Below are positions 46,321 through 56,200 of a DNA stretch of 64,000 bases, one piece after another. Position numbers and translations under genes: made by a program. This DNA is from Copromyces sp. CBS 386.78 (lineage: Eukaryota > Ascomycota > Sordariomycetes > Sordariales > Sordariaceae). Under the pieces are notes generated by a model. The model was not told where the DNA came from. It saw only the letters and a program-made list of their open reading frames with translations, and did not search any database. The DNA is taken from contig MU839203.1 of assembly GCA_030685235.1 (NCBI GenBank), positions 1 to 64,000 on the forward strand, in the 5' to 3' direction. Numbering within the stretch: the first letter of the stretch is position 1; each line of letters starts with the position of its first letter.

Positions 46321-48192
46321 GATGACAACCGGCTTTTTTGTTGGTATCCTGAAAGGATGGCACCTTTGTCAGTCTGGGCTTTCGGACCAGAGTGGTACTT
46401 CGACCTGATGACAAGAAGGTGAAGGAGTGGCTGTGCCTCGGAGAGATCAAGACTGTGTACGAGGAAACTGTTCGAAGCCGGTGGTGGTTCCAAATAGGCA
46501 TGGTTGCGGGCTACCTCGGATGGGTACCCAAGTCGATCGCCGGGGGGCCTGAAGGTAGGAGGAAGAAGCACTGCCACGGGGAGCCATGGACATCCAAGGG
46601 GTAGGAGTGCAAGCTGGCACCAGAAACTGACACAGAAGAGAGGATTTGGAGACGGGACAGCGCCGCTGCTGATGGCGATCTTCCCAAGAAGGGCGTTGAT
46701 AGTGGTGTCGCTTCAGAGGGGGTCAATAAGCGGGAAGCCAAGAGGCAGAAGGTGGTATGTTTGCCTTCAAGCCGGCTTGATACTGAGTAACGATACTCTC
46801 TGAGAGGAAGAAGAAGATGATGATGATGATGACAGAGGTAGGCTGATGACAAAACGGATGAAGGACGAAGAAAGTTGAAAGAGTGGAAACTTGGAGCCCA
46901 GGTTGCAGTGCTTGGATGAAGAGAAGAAGCCCGAGGCTGGTTGTTTAGCGGGAGGATTAATGTTCAGTGGGGAGAGGCACGTAGGAGGTAGCTCAGGCTG
47001 GTGGAGGGCCCCGACAGAGAAACCTGGGGAGTGGAGAGTTTGGAAGCTCGACCGCAGTGCCTGGATAAACCGGGAAGAGGAAACGTCCGAGGCCAATCGT
47101 TCAATGGGTGGGAGGGACGGGAGGAGCAGGAGCCAACGCCAAAGCCTGGGGAAGGTCCTGGGACCCGCCGAAGGAAGTCAGGGAGAGTTTGGAAGCTCAA
47201 CCGCAGCGCCTGGATACACCGGGAAGAGGAAACGTCCGAGGCCAATCGTTCAATGGGTGGGAGGGACGGGAAGAGCAGGAGCTAACGCCAAAGCATGAAG
47301 GTCCTGAGACCCGCCGAAGGAAGTCAGGAGAGTTTGGAAGCTCAACCGCAGCGCCTGGATGAAGACGAAGAGTCCACGGCTGCCTGATTGTTCAGTGGGA
47401 AAGAAGCCAGGAGATGGCCAAAGCCGAAAAAGGATGGAGAAGGTCTGGAGAAGCTTGGGAGTCGGGCGGAGGGGTGGGTTGGAACTTTAAGGAAAGCTCG
47501 GAACCTCAACGGCAGTGTCACGTGCCTGGAGAGGATGAAGAGGAAGAAGGATGAGCTCCAAAGGATGTTGCAGGAAGGAAGTTTGAAGTTCAACCGCAGT
47601 GGCTGGTGGAAAAGAAGGCGAAAGTACCTAGAGGTGGGGCTGGTTGCCTCAACAGGGTTTCGGGGCTTGTTCCTTCCTCCGTGCCACTTGTCACTTTCTT
47701 TCTTTTTTTCTTTTTTTTTTTTCTTACCCCAATCTTGGTGGTGGCCCAAGACTCCACGAATTGAGGGGTGCATGGCATTGCATGGTGCAGATGGAGGACA
47801 CCCGAGTTTTTGAAAGGGATGAGGGTGGGGTGGTGAAGATGGGAGAATGCTTGGGGGAAGCTCCTTCCACCTTCACTCGGTTCAGGAAAACCCATGAGAT
47901 AAGGAATGTAGAGTAAGAAAGCAATGGGTCTTGCGTAGTAGTGGTCGCATGGGATTTCCTGACATGGCTGTTACTCGAAAAAAAAAAAGGAAGAAAAAAA
48001 GAAGAGAAAAAGATGGCCCTTTCTGAGAACTTACAATAACAAAAATTGACCTAGGAAGAAGGCTACGCGGGTTTGATATCACCACTGAAAGGACGACTCT
48101 GTAAAACGGATGGCATTGTGATGCTACGTAGTTCCGAAATCTAAAAACCAAGGCTCGATGAGTCTTTCTCCAACTGTTGACCGCGAGGCGTA
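46321..48192. other. Gene-free region around the minisatellite
   Basis: Apart from the array, it holds the presumed promoter of the Cys-rich gene (46321-46880), an (ATG)n stretch near 46817, a T-rich run at 47694-47722 and an A-rich run at 47979-48010. No supported coding gene. Confidence 0.5.
46880..47640. repeat. Minisatellite, about 146-bp unit
   Basis: The unit begins GAGAGTTTGGAAGCTC and is seen nearly identical at 47035, 47183 and 47328 (spacing 148 and 145 bp). Each of the first two runs through a CCGGGAAGAGGAAACGTCCG core to a GACCCGCCGAAGGAAGTCAG end. The third is partial. Diverged copies of the 'accgcagtgcctggat' core occur near 46905, 47508 and 47593, which extends the array on both sides. 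Open frames across it (46767-47362) repeat the same peptide and are shadows. No gene is supported from 46321 to 48192. Confidence 0.85.
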
Positions 48193-48369
48193 CCGTATAA
48201 TCTCGCGAAATTCAAAAACCACGCCAGACATAAATCGTGCGGACCCTGTAGGGTCAAAGGTCTGCCATTTGCATTTGGCTGTATGTACTTAGATGTTGAC
48301 GTAAATGGCAGACCTTTAACCCTGCGTTGCCGGGCCGACGTGGTTTTTGAATTTCGCGAGATTATACGG
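48193..48369. mobile_element. 177-bp hairpin element with 31-bp perfect terminal inverted repeats (MITE-like)
   Basis: 48193-48223 (CCGTATAATCTCGCGAAATT...) is the exact reverse complement of 48339-48369. Inside, 48250-48270 pairs with 48303-48323 with one mismatch (AAAGGTCTGCCATTT core), leaving a central loop of 32 nt. The element has no coding capacity. A TA target duplication is conceivable if the ends are drawn two to four bases inward (TAATC...GATTA flanked by TA). No longer duplication is visible. It lies 75 bp downstream of the DDHD phospholipase stop codon, so it may be transcribed as part of that 3' UTR. Confidence 0.7.
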
Positions 48370-48443
48370 AAACAACTATCTATGCAAGGAAGTTATCACA
48401 AATATGCAAAAAAAAATTAAAAAAAAATAATTCCTACAAAGTC

Positions 48444-51400
48444 TTACACTCTCCGTGTCTTCGTCCTGTTCGATACCAGCATCTGGGACAAGATAAAGTG
48501 GCACACATCTTCGTCCGCCCAGTAACTCATGTGCGAAGCAATGGTGTTGATGGGGTTAAAGTCTAGAACGCTCCTATTGACCAAAGGGTTAGCCATCTGT
48601 CATCGTAATAGATGGGCATGTGGAAGATATAACTTACTCTTGGATACTATAATCCACTCTCCCATTCCTGTTCAGCGCCCGCACCTTCATCTCCTCCCTC
48701 TTCAGCTTCTGGGCCTTGGCCTCCTCCTTGATCCACTCCTCCTTAGCCGCAGCGGTGCTGCCCCCGTCCTTGGCAGCGTGAACCATATCCAGCCTCTTCC
48801 TCTCGAACTTGCTAAAGAGCGTCTCGAGCTCGTCGTCAATAAGTGTCCCGTCGTGACCGGCGTTGGCCAGCTGACGCATCCTCTCCGCCGTCTTCTCGCT
48901 CCGTTTCGCGTCTGAGATTTTGGGAGACTCGGGAGATATGACACCGGCTCCGATATTGGTGCCAGCACCAGGACTGGGATTGTGGTTCTGAGCATGTGAT
49001 GCGTTAATGTTGGCTACATCTTCCTGGCTCAGACCAAGACTACGGTTGAGTAAACTGCTGGCAATACCGGCACTGAGACTGCTCCATAGTCCGCTGACGC
49101 TCTGCCCGACCTTGGCACCAATACCCGTGAGGCCCTGAGGGGCGACGGAGCCAAAGATGCTCTTCTTGGTATATGGGAGAGCTTGGGGCTTAAGCGTGGA
49201 CATTGCCGGGGAAATTAGAGGCTCCAGACGATATGAGATGGGATCTGAAGGGTGGAAAATGTTGAAAAGCTGAGCGACCTTGGGAGAGGAGATGCTGTAG
49301 GGAAGGTTGGTGATAGGAGAAAGACTCTGATCACTGTTATGGTGGTGGTGGTGCTGCTGCGCTGTAGCGGCAAGGAAGAACGGGTCGTCCGTGTATTCCG
49401 GATTCAGGGGGCTTTCCGAGGGGTAAGCGTTGGGCAAGTGACGAGCCGCAATTGTTCGCCCCTTGAGCATCTGGAAAAGGCCAATGGGAGAGCCGAGAGC
49501 GTAGAAGTCTTCCACGTCAAATTCGAACGCAAGCTCCTTGGGCTCTTTGGGTTCGTAGTTGTCCTGGGCGTGGGCTGGCCAGAATTTGAGCGGGTTTTTG
49601 AACGACGTAGTTTCTGGCCGATTCTCGCCTTGCCGGCAAAGGATATCGAACATGATGGCAGATCCCAGGGAATGACCGATGACGTGAATCTTTCCCTTGA
49701 AGTTAGGATTGCGGTCCTTGAACAGGTTGTATATCCGGTTAGCTTCTCGAAGGACGATCTCGACAATCGTTTCTCGGTATGCGCTTTGGTAAAGCAGGAC
49801 GTCGAGCGCCAAGTCGGAAATGAGCGACCTGGCAAAGGCCACACCTTCAATCGTGATATCTTCTAGGGATGGGTCTTTTGTTACAATTAGCACTGGCCTT
49901 TCGTCAAATTTGTGGCTGAAACAAGAGCACCACTTACATTCGTCCTCTTCGTATGGAGCCTCGCCCAAATCATGCTCCCTTCCCTTCGGCTTGCGCTTTG
50001 GAAAATCGAGAAGATGGCGCCAGACCACGGGCAAAACTTGGACACGCGAGTTGCCAGGGCCTTCCACCTCAATCTCTCCGTTCAATGCTCTAAGATCCGC
50101 CGAGGAAGAATATGTTTCTTTTAGTGTTTTGCGGAGCATGTTCACGTCATGGACGAAGTTGACACTCTCAATCTTCTTGCCCAAAAGCTGTCCGATGCCA
50201 TGGGTGACAAGGATGAGGTGCTCAATCTCGCGGCCTTGCGTCTCCCCTAGCCGGGCATTGTAATCATCCCTGATCTCCTTCTCTTCTCTCTTCCGAATCG
50301 CTTCTGCCTCTGCTTCTGGATCTTGGACGCCCTCTATCAGGCTTGATATTTGCCGGGTGAGCCTGGCCCTTGTACTTTCGATTTCCTCGGGCACATCCTC
50401 TTCGCCCTCTTTCTTGATCACAACGGCTTCTTCAGAAATTGACTGTGCACCTGCCGGAGCAGAGCGTCTCTTGAGGGCTTTTTGGAGCTTCTCGTCCTGT
50501 TCTGTGGAAGAACTCTTGGTTCCTGTGGGAGTCGAGGGTCGTTTGTCATCCTTGGGCTTCTTTGTCTCGGTATTATAGCCGCGGACGAGTTTCACGCCGC
50601 TCATGTAGCCACCTCCAGCGAACCTCTCGTACACGGTCGAGGTCACCCAAGAGAGTACACCCTCGGATGAGAGCCAGGCAGTGTTTTCGTCGTGGTATGT
50701 TGCGATGTTGTTCATGTAGGCCCCGAATAACCGGTAAGTCTGGGGTTGATGCTGGACAACCGTGGTGTCTGCTTTGGCTGGGTTCTCTTTTTGGGCAGCA
50801 GCAGCAGCAGCGGCCTTGAGATTGCTCACTGAAGTCTTTGGCGTGACGGTCTTGGTGCCCGAGTCGCTGCGGGTTCGTGTTGGGTACATCCACGGCCTTA
50901 TCTTTAGGTATCCTTCTTCAAGCTGGGCTGCGAGATTCTCCTCGCATGGGCGAACAGTCGAGCCTTCTTGGTAGAACCAGGTTCCTCGACGCACCTCATA
51001 TACCGGACCCTCCCAGTAGACAGGGGCTAACTCGCGATCGTCAAGGTCGACATCGAACAAGAAATCTTCGTTGACGGGGACTCGGATGTGATCCTTGGCC
51101 TCGTCCTCAGTCGAATCGAGGTTTGTGTTGTTTGCTTCGTCACCTGAGACGACACGAGGCCGCTTAGAACCTAGTCGGACACTGGTTGAGCGTTTCAGGT
51201 TCGACCTCTGCTGCTCCAACTCTTCAAGCCTTGCTTGGTAGGCAACTTCGAGTGCTCGGGAGTCTCCGGCAGAGAAGGGCGCATATTTCTTTGGTTGCGC
51301 TTGGGTCTTTTTGTCATCGTCGGTTTTGGATTGGAGGAACTTGGGTTTGCGCTTCGGGACCTAGAGAGGAAGAACTTTGGATTAGGGCCCTGCCTGACTT

Positions 51401-51880
51401 GTGCAGGGGATCAAAGATTCAACCTACATCTACCGCATGGAACCATTGGACGTTGAGCCGAGGGCAGTCGGGAGGATACCGCTTGAAGCTTTGTCCGTAA
51501 AATGGATTGGTACTATGGTCTCCGGGATTCGGGTTCACGGGGACTGCTGGCTTGGGCGGCGGCTGCTCCTTGGGAGTTGGAGTGGTGCTTCGGTTGGCGG
51601 CCCAAGGATTGATGGAATCAACGGCGGATGCGAGATAGGACTTTTCGGGCTTCTTGTCGGCTGCGCCGGTGGTTGGCGCCATTGGGTTTTTGCTATGGCC
51701 AGAGAGCCACCAGAAAGAGGAAGAAGACGAAGTAGAGAACGAGGCTCTGGGGCCTCGGCTGGATGTCAAGGTAGAGGTAGGCGGTCTAAAGATTGCTGGC
51801 AGAGGGTAGAGAGCCTGACGGGTACGAGGACCCAGGCCAGTACCGCGCACACGCAACCTTATCGCGACAACAAGCGCCAA
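48444..51880 (-). CDS. DDHD-domain phospholipase (PA-PLA1-like)
   Basis: A phosphatidic-acid-preferring phospholipase A1-type lipase (relatives: yeast Ddl1/YOR022C, mammalian DDHD1/2). Exons: 51880-51428, 51360-49938, 49874-48638 and 48573-48444, about 1080 aa. The stretch 49937-49875 (63 nt, GTAAGT donor, CTAAT branch) is open in frame but splicing it restores DEYPSLEDITIEG, the family sequence, so I treat it as an intron. The lipase motif is VIGHSLGSAIMFD (GHSLG). ILVTHGIGQ precedes it, and a DDHD core and ASHMSYWADEDVCHFILSQM close the protein. The N-terminus (MALVVAIRLRVRGTGLGPRTRQA) is Arg-rich without acidic residues, like a mitochondrial presequence, consistent with mitochondrial Ddl1. 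Confidence 0.9.
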
Positions 51881-53288
51881 CGTTGCTGAGTTTGAAGTTG
51901 ACAGGTTGACGTTTCTAATTTTGAATAGCAGTTGCTGGTTGGTGGTCGTTCTCGAAATATCTGTTTTGATGTTTGGTTTCTAGGTTCTTGTTGGTATAAT
52001 GAAGCTTCCTCGGGAAGGATGCGGGCACATGCAAGCGAGAGAGGAGAAGGAGGAGACTGTGCCAAAGACAGAGAGAGGGAGTGAGGTTAGATGAACAAAG
52101 TGTAGCAGTGATATATACTCTTAGATGTTATATGCGACAGGGTATTGTATGGTATGTACGGTGAAGAAGAAATAAAAGTCAGGAGACAAGGGAAAGTAAC
52201 AGCTGAGATGGTCGCTGGCTTGTGACTTTTCTCATCTTCCATGGAATGACAGGAAGGGCCAATGGAGCTCTTCGGCTGTCTTGGACAACACGGCAATGAC
52301 GATTCCAGCAGATCAGAATCAAGGGGTGATTGCTCATTGGCAGGAGCTGGTCCTTGTCCCGCTCGCGCCCATTCGTTCCGTTTTGGGTACTTGTCAGGAT
52401 GAAGAGGTACTCCTTTTGGATAGTGCCATCCCTGATGTGATCATGTACTTCTTGAACGCGAGAGGTAGAGGTACCCCTACAAGATAACGGATGGTGGGGT
52501 ATCAGCAGCCTGAGGTGGCAGGGGCCGGTCGATCACCTCAGATGGATGCACTGCATGGTGGGGCACAGGCTTCGAGTCTGTCTCCAACTCCGTCGCGACA
52601 ACTGGACCAATTCCAAGCCGAGACGCGGAGTCATGCGGCGACGGCGGGGGTTTCTCTTTCACACTGCCGCCCGGGCCCCGCCCACCCCTCTAGGCGCTGT
52701 TTTCACCATGGGTGCACCAACTGGGACCGCAGCCCGCAGCGACAAAATAATTTTCAAGACGGGTCGCGAATTCGTCCAAATTCACTTCCACCATCCACGG
52801 CCATCTGCCACCACACGGCACCTCCTCTTTCCACCTACGACTCCCATCGTCTGGGACATTCAACACATAGCGATACTTACTTCATACGGCATTTTCCACA
52901 ACCTTATCGAAAATACCACTCCGACAAGACTTGGTATTCGTGTCCACGACAAATTTTTATATAAGCCTCGGCCGATAGCGGTTTCTACCCCGAATCCAAC
53001 GCCACCTCTCGTCGCCCACCACACTCTCCATCGACAGTCTGGCTTCCACTTCGCTTCAGGTTGAGGTTCTTCACAGCAACTGAACCATTGCGACGGCAAC
53101 TTACAAGCACCCGACAACCTCAACTTGACCATCGTCTTCTTCTTCCAACAACCACAGAGAGCCCGCAATGAGCCGGTAGCAACATTGTATATATCAACAG
53201 AACAGGGCATCCGACTGCTCTCTTCCGATAACCACCTAATACTCTACCTCTTGCATATTCTCTCTTCGTCGTATACGAACAACACATT
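51881..53288. promoter_or_regulatory. Divergent promoter region, DDHD gene and RPC1
   Basis: 1.4-kb head-to-head spacer. Small ORFs at 52281-53064 have no motif and no consistent splice model. The last 200 nt before 53289 are the likely RPC1 5' UTR. Confidence 0.5.
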
Positions 53289-56200
53289 ATGGGCGCCGAG
53301 CAGAGAGCTCCTATCAAGGAGCAGCTGGCCGACCAGCTCCCCAAGCGCTTTAGGGCCCTGCAGTTCGGAGTCCAGTCACACCAGGATATAGTAAATCAGG
53401 GCGTTCTCGAAGTCTCCGACAACCTTCTCTACGATGTCGAAAACGGTCGCCGCACTTTCCCCCACGGCCCTCTCGATCCCCGCCTCGGTACGTCGAGCAA
53501 GACGGGCACCTGCGAGACCTGCAACCTCCCTCTCCAGTCCTGCGCTGGTCACTTCGGTCACGTCCGCCTACCGCTTCCCGTCTTCCACATCGGCTACCTC
53601 AAGTACATCCAGGCCACACTCCAGAACATCTGCAAGACCTGCTCAAAGGTTCTGCTCGAAGAGGAACCCAAGGCCAAGTTCCTCAAGGCTCTCCGCGCCC
53701 CTGCTATCGATAACCTCAAGCGATCAGCCATCCTGAAGAAGATTAACGATGAATGCCGCAAGCAGAAGACGTGCCCCTACTGCGGCGACACTCAGGGTGT
53801 TATCCGCAAGTTGAGCGTCATGAAGCTCACCCACGACAAGTTCTCCCACTTCAACAAGTCGACCGCCCAGAAAAAGGTTCCGCCCGTTGCCAAGGCCGCC
53901 TTCGATTCCTCCTTCATTCAAGCAAAGACATTCACTCCGGATCTTGAGAAGCACTCCAAGAAAGCTATGGACGATATGGACCCTCTCAAGGTCTTGAAAT
54001 TGTTCAAGAAGATCACGGCCGAGGACTGCGAGTTGCTCGGTTTGAACCCTTCCGAAGGCAGACCAGAGATGTTCTTGTGGCAATATCTTCCCGCTCCTCC
54101 CATCTGCATTCGCCCGTCGGTCCAGCAAGAAGCCGCCAGTAACGAAGACGACATCACGAGTAAGTTGTCGGAAATTATTCTTTACGCCGGCCATTTGCGC
54201 GAATCGCTCCTCAAGGGCGCCGCCCTCAACACCATTATGGAACAGTGGGAGTTCATCCAGCTTCAGGTGGGTATGTACGTCAACAGTGACGTTCCCGGCC
54301 TGTACCAGCCAGGATTCGGCAAGCCCATCCGCGGCTTCTGCCAGCGTCTAAAGGGCAAGCAGGGTCGTTTCCGTGGTAACTTGTCAGGCAAGCGTGTCGA
54401 CTTCTCCGGCCGCACAGTCATTTCACCCGATCCCAACTTGGGCATCGACCAGGTCGCCGTTCCCGAGCGCGTGGCCAAAAACCTGACCTACCCCGAGCGG
54501 GTGAACCGCAACAATATCGAAAAGTTGCGAAAATGCGTCATGAATGGACCCAAAGTCTGGCCTGGTGCTCAGGGTGTCATTAAGAGGGACGGCAGTATGA
54601 AGTTCAACCTAAACTTCGGTGACGAGTCCATTCGGGAGGAACGCGCGCGGGAGCTCAAGTTTGGCGACGTTGTTGAGAGACATTTGGAGGATGGCGACAT
54701 TGTGCTATTCAACCGTCAGCCCTCGCTACACAAGTTGTCTATCATGAGCCATCGTGCTAAAGTTAGACCCTGGAGGACGTTCCGTCTCAACGAATGTGTG
54801 TGCACGCCCTACAACGCCGATTTCGATGGAGACGAAATGAACCTTCATCTTCCGCAAACAGAAGAGGCTCGCGCCGAAGCCATCAACCTCATGGGTGTAC
54901 AAAACAACTTGATTACCCCGAAGAACGGTGAACCCATTATCGCCGCTACCCAGGATTTCATTACTGCAGCGTACCTGCTCAGTAGCAAAGATTTGTTCCT
55001 CGACCGCAAGACCTTTACCTATATCTGCACGCAAATGTTGCTGGGCGAAACCCATCTCGACCTTCCGCCGCCCACCATCATCAAGCCCGTCGAGATGTGG
55101 ACGGGTAAGCAGATCTTCAACGTTCTGATGCGTCCCAACAAGCAATCACCGGTCCTTGTCAACCTGGAGGCCAAGAACAAGGTTTACAAGGCCAAGCCTG
55201 GTGAGCTTCCTGATATGGACATTGACGATTGCTACTTGGTTGTTCGCAACTCCGAGGTCATGTGCGGAAGAATGGACAAGTCAACCGTTGGTGGTGGCAA
55301 GAAGAACTCGGTCTTCTACGTTATCCTCCGTGATTGGGGTCCGGAACACGCTGCTCAGGCCATGAACCGCCTGGCCAAGTTGTGTGCCCGCACACTGACC
55401 CTCCGCGGTTTCTCGATTGGTGTTGGCGACGTCTATCCGTCCAAGGACTTGACCGAGCACAAGGCCAAGCTGGTTGCGGATGCGTATGCGCTCTGCGACG
55501 ACCTTATCGCCCAGTTTAAGAGCGGAAGGCTTGAAAAGGCTCCCGGTTGTAACATGGAGGAGACGCTCGAGAACAAGATCTCCGGTATTCTCAGCAAAGT
55601 TCGTTCGCAGGCCGGTGACTACTGTGTCGGCCATTTGAGTCGCAACAACTCTCCCTTGATCATGGCCAAGTCCGGTTCCAAGGGTTCCGACATCAACGTC
55701 GCCCAGATGGTTGCCCTTGTCGGACAGCAGATTATCGGTGGCAAGCGTGTCGCGGATGGTTTCCAGGATCGTACGCTGTTCCACTTCCACAAGAACGCTC
55801 GCCAGCCGCCTAGCAAGGGTTTCGTGCGCAACAGCTTCTACACGGGTCTGGTGCCTACCGAGTTCCTTTTCCACGCTATCTCTGGTAGAGAAGGTCTAGT
55901 CGATACCGCCGTCAAGACGGCCGAAACGGGTTACATGTCTCGTCGTCTCATGAAGTCGTTGGAAGACCTCTCAACTCAGTACGATGATACCGTGCGGACA
56001 TCAGAAGGAAACATCGTGCAGTTCCAGTACGGTGCCGACAGACTGGATCCCGCAGACATGGAAGGTAACGCCAAGCCCGTCGATTTTGAGAGGTCGTGGA
56101 ATCATGCCGAAAGCTTGACCATGAACCACAATGAGAGGTCGCTGCTTCCGGCAGAGATCTCGGCCATGTGCAGGGAGATTCTGGACGAGAGGCGAAAATG

